DNA of 64,000 nucleotides from CAZABG01 sp964460985 (lineage in GTDB: Bacteria > Chlamydiota > Chlamydiia > Chlamydiales > Parachlamydiaceae): positions 1 to 64,000 of the forward strand of contig CAYWQX010000007.1 in NCBI GenBank assembly GCA_964460985.1, read 5' to 3'. Below, piece after piece: positions 17,732-28,300 of the stretch. How positions within the stretch are numbered: position 1 is the first letter of the stretch; the number at the start of each line of letters is the position of its first letter. Both the position numbers and the translations under genes were made by a program. Under the pieces are notes generated by a model. The model made no database searches and had not been told where the DNA came from. It saw nothing but the letters and a program-made list of their open reading frames with translations.

Positions 17732-20014
17732 ATGAATAAAACAAAATACTGGGTCGGGATTGATCTCGGCACAACCAATTCAGCCTGTTTTATTGCGGAA
17801 GAGGGAACGCTTAACCTTCGCCCTATTCTTTTTGACGGCGAGTTAACACTCCCTTCAGCGGTGTCTAAAGAACTTGTAGGCAAAAAAGCCCTTGAGCGTA
17901 ACGATCCTAATGATCTCGTTTTATCTGCAAAAAGCTGGCTTCTTTATGGACCTGACCACTTTCAGCTCCCCTTACTTAATCCCTATTTAACGCCGGAAGA
18001 GGCCACCTTTCGAATACTAAAGACCCTCTACAATCATGTAGCAGAAATGACTCAAGATTCATCACTTGAAACAGTCATTACTATTCCAGCCTCTTTCACA
18101 CATCAAGCGAGGCAAAAAACAGAAAATGCCGCTAAAAGAGCAGGTTTTATCCATGTCGAATTATTAGAAGAGCCTTTAGCCGCCTTTTACACCCTCCTTC
18201 ATGAAGCCAAACCTTCTTTTAAAGAATCGTCCAAAATTTTGATTGTCGATGTAGGCGGCGGCACCACCGATTTTTCGATCATCGAATTTGAAAAGGGTGA
18301 ATACAAGAGAACTGAAGCCGGCGCCCATCTGCTCCTTGGAGGGGATAATATGGATCTCGCCTTATTGGAAGAGATGATTCACGATCAAGATGTAAGTCCG
18401 GAAGAGTATCGAAAACTTCTGATGCAAGCCAAAAAGAAAAAAGAAACCGAGCCTCTTAATCCCGTTTTAGAACCATTTTTTGCCTATGTTCCACGAGAAA
18501 AAGCTCTTGAGCCTTTACCTGCCTTAAAAAATGTGGGGCTTCCTTTCACAAAAGAGCCCTCGATTGTTAAGCATTTGAGCCATTTTTTAAAAACCGAGCC
18601 TGACCATTTAGTGGTGAACGGCGGCGTCTTTAAACGGAAAGAGTGGGCCTTCAGTCTGCAAGACACGCTTCAAAAATGGTTTAAAAAACCCATTGAACTT
18701 CACTTCACGCCTGATTTGGATTTAAGCTGTGCTAAAGGAGCTATTTATGCAAAAGCTGCGAAAAAGGGTTTTTTAAAACCTGTTGAAGCGGGCCTTCTTA
18801 AAAGCTATTTATTGGAGATAGAACCGCAAAAATACTTAAGCATTCTCTCTCAAGGAACGCCTGAGAACTATGTCTCAACAATCAAGCTACCTATTCAAAT
18901 TCCAACCCACACCCCCCTTTTTTTTAAGCTGTTTACATCTCCTTCAAAAATTGCAGCGGGAGAGATTGTTCAACCCTCCTCTCTTCAGTATGAGTGTACG
19001 CTTTTAGCTAAGCTTAGATATGGCAAAACTAAAACCATGATACCCGCCGATTTACAAACGACTTATACCGCTGCAGGGCAAATTCAGCTTGGGCTTCATT
19101 CAAAAATATCTAACCACTTCATCCAGTTGAACTTTGATACGAGATCCAAACAAAAAGTTTTTGAGTGCGCCTTGCCCGCCGAAACAATTGAAAAAGGGCA
19201 GCGCCTTATCAAAAATTTATTCTTGCAAACGGACAAAAACCAGCTGTTAACCATCGGATCTGAGTTAGAAAAGCTCTCTCTTCTTGACCGCAGTTCTTTT
19301 CCCCTCCCTTTCTTAAGAGCCCTTTTTGATGCATTGATGGAGGTCGAAGAGCGAAGGCACGCCTCCTCCTTCTTCTCTGAAAAATGGTGGCAGTGGGCAG
19401 GCTACACTTTAAGACCCGGTTCCGGCTATCCCTTAGATGAAGAAAGAGCCGCTCAATTTTATCGAATCGCCCTTCACGATAAATCGACCCATGAAGCCAA
19501 AAAAATTGCCCTCAGAAGGGCATCAGCCGGGTTCAAAGGGGGGCAGCAAAAGGAGCTTCTCGCCCCTTTTTTAAAAGAAAACATGACCAAGGAAACCTTT
19601 CGACTCATAGGATCATTTGAGCGGCTTGATCTTAAAACTAAACATGATCTTTTAAAGATTCTTTTAAAAAAACCAGATCCCTTTGCGCTCGCTCGCATCG
19701 GATCCCGAAAACTGATCTATGGTTCTCTCGCTGAGACTCTTCGGCCTAAAATACTAGAAGAGGCGCTTCCCCAAATCCCTGAAGATATGCTTTATCCTAT
19801 TCTCCAAGAGTGGCTTATGACAACCGGCATCCAAGAGCTCGCCCTCTCGAAAAAGGCGGTAGAACGAAGCTTTAAAAGAATGAGCGACAAAACCCAGGTT
19901 GACCATCTCAAGGATCTGTTGTATCAAGGAAATGAGCGCCCATTCGCCTCATTTGAGCGACTCCAAGATTCTTTACCCACAGGACTTGAGATCGATGACA
20001 TGGCTTCCACATAG
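17732..20014 (+). CDS. Atypical Hsp70-family protein (DnaK-like ATPase, non-canonical C-terminus)
   Basis: 760 residues from the ATG at 17732; a frame upstream into ald was rejected because GIDLGTTNS belongs near the N-terminus. The actin-like ATPase domain is complete: phosphate-1 GIDLGTTNS (about 10-18), VITIPASFTHQARQ, LEEPLAAFY, phosphate-2 VDVGGGTTDFS (about 173-183) and an adenosine motif altered to VVNGGVFK. The usual beta-sandwich substrate domain and EEVD-type tail are absent; the C-terminal half looks helical. I recall such proteins being annotated Hsp70 with DUF3731, unverified. Its last 20 bases overlap the SNF2 gene, so the two are probably made and used together. Clients are unknown. 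Confidence 0.82.
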   Translation: MNKTKYWVGIDLGTTNSACFIAEEGTLNLRPILFDGELTLPSAVSKELVGKKALERNDPNDLVLSAKSWLLYGPDHFQLPLLNPYLTPEEATFRILKTLYNHVAEMTQDSSLETVITIPASFTHQARQKTENAAKRAGFIHVELLEEPLAAFYTLLHEAKPSFKESSKILIVDVGGGTTDFSIIEFEKGEYKRTEAGAHLLLGGDNMDLALLEEMIHDQDVSPEEYRKLLMQAKKKKETEPLNPVLEPFFAYVPREKALEPLPALKNVGLPFTKEPSIVKHLSHFLKTEPDHLVVNGGVFKRKEWAFSLQDTLQKWFKKPIELHFTPDLDLSCAKGAIYAKAAKKGFLKPVEAGLLKSYLLEIEPQKYLSILSQGTPENYVSTIKLPIQIPTHTPLFFKLFTSPSKIAAGEIVQPSSLQYECTLLAKLRYGKTKTMIPADLQTTYTAAGQIQLGLHSKISNHFIQLNFDTRSKQKVFECALPAETIEKGQRLIKNLFLQTDKNQLLTIGSELEKLSLLDRSSFPLPFLRALFDALMEVEERRHASSFFSEKWWQWAGYTLRPGSGYPLDEERAAQFYRIALHDKSTHEAKKIALRRASAGFKGGQQKELLAPFLKENMTKETFRLIGSFERLDLKTKHDLLKILLKKPDPFALARIGSRKLIYGSLAETLRPKILEEALPQIPEDMLYPILQEWLMTTGIQELALSKKAVERSFKRMSDKTQVDHLKDLLYQGNERPFASFERLQDSLPTGLEIDDMAST

Positions 20015-23000
20015 TTTAGAGCCTTTCAGAGATGAAGCCTCATCTTTAATCAAGAATGGGGCTATCAAGGCGCTTGAATTTTCCGGGCGCACTTACCAAC
20101 TCCATGTATTTGATCCTCAGGCGGAAGAAACCTATTGGTCCTTTTTACATTTAAATGAGTCGGGAGCGATATCCGACTCCTTTTGCCTCTGCTCGGAGGA
20201 AAATGAAAGCTCCTCCTGCGCTCACTTGGCTGCAAGCTTTCTTAAAATTTATAACGGAAGAGCGGAACCTCTACATGTTCGTTATGAGACAAGTTTCTGG
20301 AGAGCTTTATTTTTAAATATCGATAAAAAGCTGGGATCAAGCCTAAAGGCGCTTAAAAAAGAAAAAGTTTTCGCTTTGAAACCACTGAACAAAAATGGCG
20401 AAGCCTATCTAAAGGAATTAGCGACTAAAAGCGTTCCTCCTACAGAAGAGACCTCCCTTAAATTTTCCGATTTGACCGAAGAGGAGTTATCCCAGCTAAG
20501 ACACGGAGAGATGACTCCAAAACTTCATTATGAGTTTTCTTTTTGGAGCGATCTTGCAAAAACACTTCTTCTCATCCAGGAGAACCATGAATTTTTGGAG
20601 ATCCATTTTAAAGGAGATCCAATTCCTCTTGAATTGCGGATTAAAACGAAAGATCTGGATATTAAAATTCATCTAAACGAGAAAGAGCTACTTGCCCTCA
20701 TCCCCTATCTCAATACGATCGAATCTAACCTCCACTTGATGGGATCTTTCAAAGATCAAGTAGAATCGGCGAGTTTCGATCCGGTCAAACACACCATGAC
20801 TTTGGGCCTAAAAAAAGAGGATCCAGAAATTAAGAAACTGCCTTTATTTCACGGCTACCGGTATGTCAAAGACAAAGGTTTTATCAACGAAAAAACACTT
20901 CCGCTCGTCAAAAGTGAAATTAAAGAGATTACCCCCTTTTTAAACCTCTATCAAAACGATTTGAATGCCTATATCCCCATCAAAAATGTCCCAATCCGCC
21001 TTAAAACACACGTTGCAATTGATCAGGGCGTTTTAAAACTGACTCCCTATTTTTCAGAACCGGGAGATCTTGAAAAAGCAAGCGATCTTTTTGAAAATTG
21101 GCTTTTTCATGAAGGGACCTTTTTTAGGCTGATCGATCCCCCCTCCACCCTCTCCACCACCAAAATTCCAAGAGCTGATGTCTACGATTACGTCATGACG
21201 CATCAAGCTTTTCTTAACGGGATAAAAGGGTTTAAAGTTCATTTAAAGCCGGTAGAGGCCGTATTAAGCTATAAAATTGATGAACATGGCTCTTTGATCA
21301 TCCATAGCGGAACTAAAAATGAAGACATAGGCCAATCGATTGAGTATGGCCAGCTGGTTTACATTAAAGGACAAGGCTTCTTTAACAAAAGGTCGCTTGA
21401 AACGAACCTTCCTTTGGATACACCCATTCTTGCACACAAAATACCCCAGTTTATTCGGCAAAACGAAAAAGAGCTTCGTCTAATCCCAGGCTTCTTTCTA
21501 GAGAAAACCCCTTTACATCAAGCGAAGCTGCATGTTGAAGTGACTAAGGATGGGATTTTAGTCACCCCTAAATATGAGTGGGAAGAGAGCTTCAAACATA
21601 CCCCTTATCATTTTTACGAAGACTATCTCTATTTAAGTAAAAAAGGATTTTATCCGATCTCCCCAAGAAACTTCATTCCTCTTGCTTTTAGAGAGCCTGA
21701 ACTCATTAAAGAAAAAAATTATGCCGAATTTTTTCAAGAGACTCTAAATAGTTTAGAGCCTTATATCGAAAAAAAAGATCCACGGCTTATCCCCCCTAAA
21801 AACCTCTTTTTTAAATTTTCAGATTTGGTATGGGATGATGTCAAAAAAGGGTATGTGGGAAGCCTTTTTATTAACGGCGAAATTCCTTTCCCCCTTTCTC
21901 AAAAACGATTCCACTTCACCTCGATTGGACTCATTGATACAGAAAAAGAGCCGTTAAAGAAAATCCTTAAAACATGCACTCAAACCTATCCTGTCTTCAG
22001 CAGCCTTGAAATTCTCAAAATGCTTGCTCTTTACGATTTGGAGCCTAATCTTCCTATTCTAAAAGAGTTTAATGAATTAAAAACCGATATCCCTCTTCAT
22101 CATGAAGCTTTAAAAAGCAAGCTCAGACCCTATCAGGAAGTGGGAGTCAAGTGGCTGTGGTTCTTATATACCCACAGGCTCTCAGGGCTTCTCTCCGATG
22201 ATATGGGCCTTGGTAAAACCCACCAGGCGATGGCCCTCATGGCCTCGATAAAAGCCATGAAAAACTCCTCTAAATTTTTAGTGGTAGCTCCCACCTCCGT
22301 TCTCCACCATTGGGAAGACAAGCTGAAAGCTTTTTTCCCCGCTTTAAAAATTTTTACTTATCATGGCCTTAAAAGGGATATCAAAGAGGCCGGGCATCAA
22401 GATCTTATTCTCACCTCCTATGGCGTTTTGAGAAATGAAATTGAACATTTTAAAAACCTTAACTTTGAGCTCGCTGTCTTTGACGAAATTCAGCTTGCTA
22501 AAAACCACTTAAGCCGTCTTCATCTCTCTTTAAAGCAAATTAAAGCCACAACTCGACTAGGCCTTACCGGAACTCCGATTGAAAATCGCTTAAGGGAATT
22601 GAAAGCCCTCTTTGATATCGTTTTACCCGGTCTTATGCCGGGCGAGCAAGAATACTATGACGACTATGTAAGACCGATTGAAAGAGGGGAAGATAAAGAG
22701 TCTAAAAGCCGCCTTTCAAGGCTCATTAAGCCGTTCCTTTTAAGACGTAAAAAAGAGGATGTCCTCTTGGATCTTCCGGAAAAAATCGAAGAGATTTCAC
22801 ACGCCGATCTGATTGAATCTCAAGAAACCCTCTACGCCCAGGTATCGAATCAGGCACGCCAAAGCCTTATCAGCGATCTTTATGATGAAAATAAAATCAT
22901 CCCCTATATTCATATTTTTGCCCTTCTCTCTAACTTAAAAAAGATCTGCAACCATCCTGCCCTCTTCTTAAAAGATGTCGCCAATTATAAAAACTATCCT

Positions 23001-23516
23001 TCCGGAAAATGGGATCTTTTTAAAGAGCTTTTAGAAGAGGCTCTCGCCTCTGAACAAAAGGTTGTCGTCTTTTCCCATTTCCTTGGCATGCTAGATATTA
23101 TCGAAGCGCATCTTACCGAAGAGGGGATAGGATTTGCTTCGCTAAGAGGCTCCACTGTGAATAGAAAAGATGAAATTCATCGTTTTCAAAAAGATCCTAA
23201 TTGCAAAGTATTTGTAGCCTCTCTCCAAGCCGGCGGTCTTGGGATCGACCTTACCCAAGCCTCCGTTGTGATTCACTACGACCGTTGGTGGAACGCAGCC
23301 CGTGAAAACCAAGCCACCGACCGCGTCCATCGAATAGGGCAGACCAGAGGGGTGCAGGTCTTCAAACTAGTAACCCTTAAAACGGTAGAAGAGCGCATTC
23401 ACGAAATGATTGAAAAAAAATCAAAACGGATGGAAGAGATTGTTGGGGCGGATGACTCGCAAGTGATTAAATCGCTTAGCCGCGATGAGCTGATCGAGCT
23501 TTTGAGAACCCAATAA
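19995..23516 (+). CDS. SNF2-family DNA-dependent ATPase with N-terminal SWIM zinc finger
   Basis: 1173 residues from the ATG at 19995, inside the end of the Hsp70-like gene; the frame upstream of it has no support. Residues about 60-85 hold a SWIM-type CxCx(n)CxH motif (CLCSEENESSSCAHL). The C-terminal 450 residues are a two-lobed SNF2 motor: DMGLGKT (motif I), DEIQ in place of the common DEAQ/DEAH (motif II), LTGTPIENRLRELKALFDI (motif III), LRRKKEDVL, SLQAGGLGIDLTQA (V) and DRVHRIGQTR (VI). Chlamydiae encode related SWI/SNF proteins (CT555 and CT708). Such motors move along double-stranded DNA and strip or remodel bound proteins. The middle 500 residues are chlamydia-like and of unknown role. 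Confidence 0.93.
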   Translation: MTWLPHSLEPFRDEASSLIKNGAIKALEFSGRTYQLHVFDPQAEETYWSFLHLNESGAISDSFCLCSEENESSSCAHLAASFLKIYNGRAEPLHVRYETSFWRALFLNIDKKLGSSLKALKKEKVFALKPLNKNGEAYLKELATKSVPPTEETSLKFSDLTEEELSQLRHGEMTPKLHYEFSFWSDLAKTLLLIQENHEFLEIHFKGDPIPLELRIKTKDLDIKIHLNEKELLALIPYLNTIESNLHLMGSFKDQVESASFDPVKHTMTLGLKKEDPEIKKLPLFHGYRYVKDKGFINEKTLPLVKSEIKEITPFLNLYQNDLNAYIPIKNVPIRLKTHVAIDQGVLKLTPYFSEPGDLEKASDLFENWLFHEGTFFRLIDPPSTLSTTKIPRADVYDYVMTHQAFLNGIKGFKVHLKPVEAVLSYKIDEHGSLIIHSGTKNEDIGQSIEYGQLVYIKGQGFFNKRSLETNLPLDTPILAHKIPQFIRQNEKELRLIPGFFLEKTPLHQAKLHVEVTKDGILVTPKYEWEESFKHTPYHFYEDYLYLSKKGFYPISPRNFIPLAFREPELIKEKNYAEFFQETLNSLEPYIEKKDPRLIPPKNLFFKFSDLVWDDVKKGYVGSLFINGEIPFPLSQKRFHFTSIGLIDTEKEPLKKILKTCTQTYPVFSSLEILKMLALYDLEPNLPILKEFNELKTDIPLHHEALKSKLRPYQEVGVKWLWFLYTHRLSGLLSDDMGLGKTHQAMALMASIKAMKNSSKFLVVAPTSVLHHWEDKLKAFFPALKIFTYHGLKRDIKEAGHQDLILTSYGVLRNEIEHFKNLNFELAVFDEIQLAKNHLSRLHLSLKQIKATTRLGLTGTPIENRLRELKALFDIVLPGLMPGEQEYYDDYVRPIERGEDKESKSRLSRLIKPFLLRRKKEDVLLDLPEKIEEISHADLIESQETLYAQVSNQARQSLISDLYDENKIIPYIHIFALLSNLKKICNHPALFLKDVANYKNYPSGKWDLFKELLEEALASEQKVVVFSHFLGMLDIIEAHLTEEGIGFASLRGSTVNRKDEIHRFQKDPNCKVFVASLQAGGLGIDLTQASVVIHYDRWWNAARENQATDRVHRIGQTRGVQVFKLVTLKTVEERIHEMIEKKSKRMEEIVGADDSQVIKSLSRDELIELLRTQ

Positions 23517-23517
23517 T

Positions 23518-24588
23518 TTAAAACGGAGCTCCCCCAAGGAAGACAATAGCTAAACCTAAAATATAGTGAATGGCAAACAGAGTAAAAATAGATCTGCTCT
23601 TCAAATAGATTAAATTGAACAGTACATTGAATACAAACATCAAAGCCACATGACCAATTGTCAAATAACTTGCAACCATCGGCAAAAAAGTGGAAATAAA
23701 TGCCGCAAGAAATACGGTCAACATGGGTTTTTCTTCAAAGTATTCAAGGAAAGAGGAGAGTAAAATGCCCCGATTCACAAATTCAAATACAAGACAAAAA
23801 AGGGCATAGCTTAAAACCCATGATAAAATGAGGGGTGTATGCACCATAAAAAGGGAGGGTAAGAGCCATTTAACTCCTGCGATAAATAAAAGCCCCACGA
23901 TCACGCTCATGGAAATCAGAAAGAGATCCATCTTTTTAAATGTTATACCTAGCTGCTCTCTTAAATTGGGGAAATTGATCAATAAAATCAGCGCAGCAAA
24001 ACCGGCGTAGCCCCAGTAGAAATAGGTATTCATCTGGTGATTCGGATAAATGGGGATGAATATAAACGCAGCATTAATAATACAGAGAGCCGAAACGAGA
24101 TATAGAGCTAGCTTGCCAAAGACGTTTTTGGCCTCCGTCTCTCTCGAGGCAGCCAATAATCTTTGTTGATTTGAGTGAGAGACCCTCTGAATACTGATCT
24201 TGGCAATATTTTTCACAAGCTTGCTAAGAATTTTTCCAAGGACCGGTTTATCCAATGACTCTTGAGAAAGTTCATAGACGACCGTGTTTTTAACAGCCTT
24301 TATCGTCGTAGATCTGGGTCTATGGTTGAGGTAGGCCATCTCGCCAAAAATCTCCCCTTCCTTCAAAGTTCCAAGTTTGAAAGGACCCGTTCCATTTTGT
24401 TTAATAACATCTACTTCACCGGAATAAATGAGATAGATATCGGAAGTAGATTCTCCCTCGGTAATGATCAAACTATCTTGAGGAAATTTTTTGATAGAAA
24501 TATGATCTTTGAGCTCTTCGATCTCTTCTTGAGTAAAATTCTCAAAAAGAGGCCTTCGCATTAAAAACTCAAGATCTACTTTTTCCAT
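23518..24588 (-). CDS. Cyclic-nucleotide-binding domain fused to CPBP/Abi-like membrane domain
   Basis: 356 residues. Residues 1-125 form a CRP-type cNMP-binding beta-roll with a phosphate-binding cassette GEIFGEMAYLNHRPRSTTIKA (about 77-97) that keeps the key Glu and Arg. From about residue 160 come seven or eight membrane helices. FEFVNRG (about 264-270) resembles the EExxxR motif of CPBP intramembrane proteases with the first Glu replaced by Phe, and FAIHYILG near the C-terminus keeps the last-motif His; the FxxxH motif is not evident. So it may be a sensor-controlled membrane protease or a non-catalytic relative. No ribosome-binding site is visible before the ATG. It is tail-to-tail with the SNF2 gene, 1 base apart. 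Confidence 0.75.
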   Translation of the reverse strand: MEKVDLEFLMRRPLFENFTQEEIEELKDHISIKKFPQDSLIITEGESTSDIYLIYSGEVDVIKQNGTGPFKLGTLKEGEIFGEMAYLNHRPRSTTIKAVKNTVVYELSQESLDKPVLGKILSKLVKNIAKISIQRVSHSNQQRLLAASRETEAKNVFGKLALYLVSALCIINAAFIFIPIYPNHQMNTYFYWGYAGFAALILLINFPNLREQLGITFKKMDLFLISMSVIVGLLFIAGVKWLLPSLFMVHTPLILSWVLSYALFCLVFEFVNRGILLSSFLEYFEEKPMLTVFLAAFISTFLPMVASYLTIGHVALMFVFNVLFNLIYLKSRSIFTLFAIHYILGLAIVFLGGAPF

Positions 24589-24735
24589 AAACGAACTTTG
24601 ACCTTTTCTTTTATTATCTTAAAGAACGAATTTTAAGGGCAAAACTACCTTTATAACTCCATCTAAAGTCTTAATCATTAGGACACAAGATATAAACGAA
24701 AACATAAAATTCCTATTTCCTGTAAAAGAAAGGGC

Positions 24736-25335
24736 ATGCGAATCGTGATTATTGGTGGCTACGGCACCATTGGAAAAGCCGTAGAAAACGAGTTGAAATC
24801 AAGGCATGAAATCATATTGGTGGGTCACTCTAAAGGACCATTTACCTGTGATATTACGTCGGAAGAGTCTCTTCATGAAGTGTTTAAAAAAATCAAAACG
24901 TTTGACGCGGTCGTTTTAACGACAGGAAAACTGCACTTTGAACCTTTCCAGGGCATGGACTCGTCCAAGTATCAAATCGGGTTAAACGACAAATTGATGG
25001 GACAGGTTAAAACTGTGTTAGTAGGAAGAGACTATATCAATGATAATGGATCATTCACACTCACTTCAGGTATTTTATCCCATGACCCAATCGTTGCCGG
25101 CTCATCGGCTTCGATGGTGAATGCGGCCATCGACGGGTTTGTCATAGGGTCTTCCATCGAGATGCCAAGGGGTATACGAATTAATGCCGTAAGCCCTACG
25201 ATCGTGCAGGAATCCTTGAAAGATTATGGTCCTTTTTTCAGAGGTTATGAAGCAGTCCCCGCTTCAAAAGCAGCCCTTGCCTATAGTAAAAGCATCGAAG
25301 GAAAACAGACCGGGAAAATATACAGGGTAGAATAG
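24736..25335 (+). CDS. Short-chain dehydrogenase/reductase (SDR)
   Basis: 199 residues, short but complete for the family. IIGGYGTIGKAV (about 5-16) is the Gly-rich NAD(P)-binding loop and VVLTTGKLHF fits the NAG-type motif region. In place of the catalytic YxxxK there is SGSS-type sequence (VAGSSASMVNAAIDGF); the Tyr is not obvious, so activity is uncertain. The ATG is nearly adjacent to GAAAGGG; a GTG 9 bases downstream has better spacing. The stop TAG is immediately followed by the ATG of the glutamate dehydrogenase, so both are on one transcript. Confidence 0.8.
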   Translation: MRIVIIGGYGTIGKAVENELKSRHEIILVGHSKGPFTCDITSEESLHEVFKKIKTFDAVVLTTGKLHFEPFQGMDSSKYQIGLNDKLMGQVKTVLVGRDYINDNGSFTLTSGILSHDPIVAGSSASMVNAAIDGFVIGSSIEMPRGIRINAVSPTIVQESLKDYGPFFRGYEAVPASKAALAYSKSIEGKQTGKIYRVE

Positions 25336-28300
25336 ATGAGCTCAAATCAGCTGCAGCTTACACAGGCTATTGAAAATGAACGTTTGAAATTTCAAAAATG
25401 CTACCTTTGGCTTGAAAATTCCATGCCGCCCAGCTTTTTTGAAGAGATTTCTCATGACAATCTCATGCTTGTAACCCACAGTCTCATGGGATTCGATCTT
25501 CAAGATTACTTTAGTACAATTAATCTCAAGCGAGCAGCAATTGTTCTTTGCCTTGATTCGGCCGATGCGGATTTAAGAATTTTAGAGCGTTATGGTGACT
25601 ACGGGATTAAAAACTATATCACATTTGTATCAAAAAATCCTCCTCCCTTTTCAGGAATTACCTCTAATTTAAGAATCGGGATTATTTATTTTACTGAAGC
25701 CAAGGAAACAGTTGATAAACCGATTTCTTTAGAGTCCAAAGAGGAACTTAAAAAGCTTTTGATCGAGAGAAACCCGTGCATTCATGATGAAGAATTTGAA
25801 AAGCTATTACAAGAGATCAATATCTCCTTTTTAAGAACACTCTCGCTTGAAAGAATGGTTTTGGCCCTCGACATGTTCTATAGAGCTAAAACAAGAGATA
25901 GCTGCCAGTACGAAATACGATATGAAGAAAAATGGAAAGAAACTGGTAAACCCTCTTTACAGATTGTTTTAGCTTGGAAAAATACTCCGAAATACAATTT
26001 TCTCTACCGGCTTGCTTTCGTTATTCATCGAAATAAACTCGTCATGAAAAGAGTAAACGCTACCTATATCAATCCTTACAGCTCAGGTAGCATCTTGATT
26101 ATGACTTTAGCCCTTCATGGAGCTAATGGTGAAGCGGCTTGGGACGCATCCAATATACCCGATTTTTTACGTGAATTTGCAACTGTCAAGTATTTTGCAA
26201 CTTTTGATCTGATTGAAGAAAAACTGGTTTCAAGAAATGTGATAAAGGGGGTTATAGGCAACTACTTAAGATCGCTAGTTTCTTTTATCCATCAGTGCTT
26301 GGTCCATATCGACTCTAATTTGTACACTCTTGAAAATATTGAGGAAGCCTTTATAAGGCACCCTGACCTAACCCATCTCCTCGCAAAAGCCGTCCACTAC
26401 AAGTTCCATCCGGAAGAAAATGATTTTAAAGCCTATGAAACGACTAGGCAGGAATTTAATTCTCAGGTCTCTCGTCTGGACACCGGCAATGAAGAACTGG
26501 ATACTAGACGTCGAAATATTTTATATACCGGGATGGTCCTTCTTGATTTTTGCTTGAAAACTAATTTGTATCAGCAAAACTACACCTCCATCAGCATGAG
26601 GATGGATCCTCACTATCTGGACCATCTCCCGTTCGATCGAACCAAGAAATTTCCGGTATTGCCCTACGGTATTTTCTTCATTAAAGGGATGCACTTTTTC
26701 GGATTCCATATCCGCTTTAAAGATTTAGCTCGTGGTGGTCTTAGAACCGTATTTCCCGAAAGATCTGAACATATTGCGACCGATCGGAATCAGATTTTTA
26801 CAGAATGTTACAATTTGGCTTTAACTCAGCAAAACAAAAATAAAGACATCCCTGAGGGGGGCGCTAAAGGAATCATTTTCTTAAAGCCGGACAATCAAAT
26901 TGCCTCAGAAATTGAGATTTTGAAAAGAGAGCTTAATTTAAGAGCAGAAGAGTCGGAAACAGTACTTGAAAATTTCAAACGGGAACAAAAAACCGAGTAC
27001 CTTTATCAGTCCCAGCGCTCGTTTATTGAATCTCTTCTTACGCTTGTAAATTGCGAGCTCGATGGAAAACTGAAAGCCAAAAGAGTTGTCGACTACTGGA
27101 AAAAACCGGAATACCTCTACTTAGGTCCAGATGAAAACATGCACGACACTATTATTAAATGGATCGCGGAAACTAGTTTAAAGGTAGGCTATAAACCTGG
27201 ATCAGCCTTCATATCCAGCAAGCCTTCCGCAGGAATAAACCACAAAGAGTATGGGGTGACATCCCTTGGATTAAACGTCTTTGTGGAGGAACTTCTGATG
27301 TATGCCGGAATCAATCCATATACCACTTCATTTACCGTCAAGATGTCAGGCGGACCTGACGGGGATGTGGCCGGAAACCAGCTCTTAAATTTTTACCGCA
27401 ACTTTCCTAGCACAGCTAAAATCATCGCACTAACAGATGTATCCGGAACGATTTACGATCCGGATGGCTTGGATAAAAAAATCCTCGCCGATCTTTTTCA
27501 TGCCCGCAAATCTATTCGATTTTATCCCGCCGATAAACTGCATAATAAAGGCTTTCTTCTCGATCTTGAATCCAGAAGACACGATACGGCCTTATCGGTT
27601 CAAACGGAGCTGAAAGAGATGAAAGAGGGCAGACTCCACTCCTCTTGGCTAAACGGTTCCGACATGAATGCTGTTTACCGCTCGAATGTTCACTCGGTTA
27701 AGGCAGATATTTTCATACCGGCAGGAGGGCGTCCCCGGACTTTAAACGAACATAACTACAAGGAGTTTCTGGACAAGACGGGAGTTCCTACAGCTAAGCT
27801 TATTGTTGAAGGGGCTAATTTATACATTTCCCCAAGTGCGAGAGAAAAACTGGAAGATCTTGGCTGTCTGATCATTAAAGACTCGTCTGCCAATAAAACA
27901 GGCGTTATCTGCTCGTCTTTCGAAGTCCAGTGCGGGCTTGCAATCGGAGACGAAATATTTATCGAATATAAGGAGATTTTGGTAAAAGAAATTTTAGAAA
28001 GGCTGAAGGAGTTTGCCCGCATGGAAGCCCGACTTTTATTAAGAACCCATCATGAATCAGGACAGAGGCTAACTCATATCTCCACTAAAATCTCCGAAAG
28101 GATCAATCAGTTTTCCGACCAGATAATGGACTATCTGCAAACGGTTAAACTATCCCACGATCCAAAAAATCCTCTGATTGCCTGCTTTTTAAGTTACTGC
28201 CTAAACACTCTAAAAGAAAAATTTCAAAAAGAACTCCTCATTGAGATCCCCGATCCGCATAAAAAGGCCATTATCGCGGCCCACCTGGCTGCTACTCTGG

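Noticed and set aside
19899..19994. Longer start for the SNF2 gene
   Set aside because: The extra residues come from the Hsp70-like coding region in a shifted frame and look random.
24589..24735. Small RNA or tRNA in the 146-base divergent gap
   Set aside because: No cloverleaf, hairpin plus T tract, or conserved box was seen; only AT-rich promoter-like sequence.
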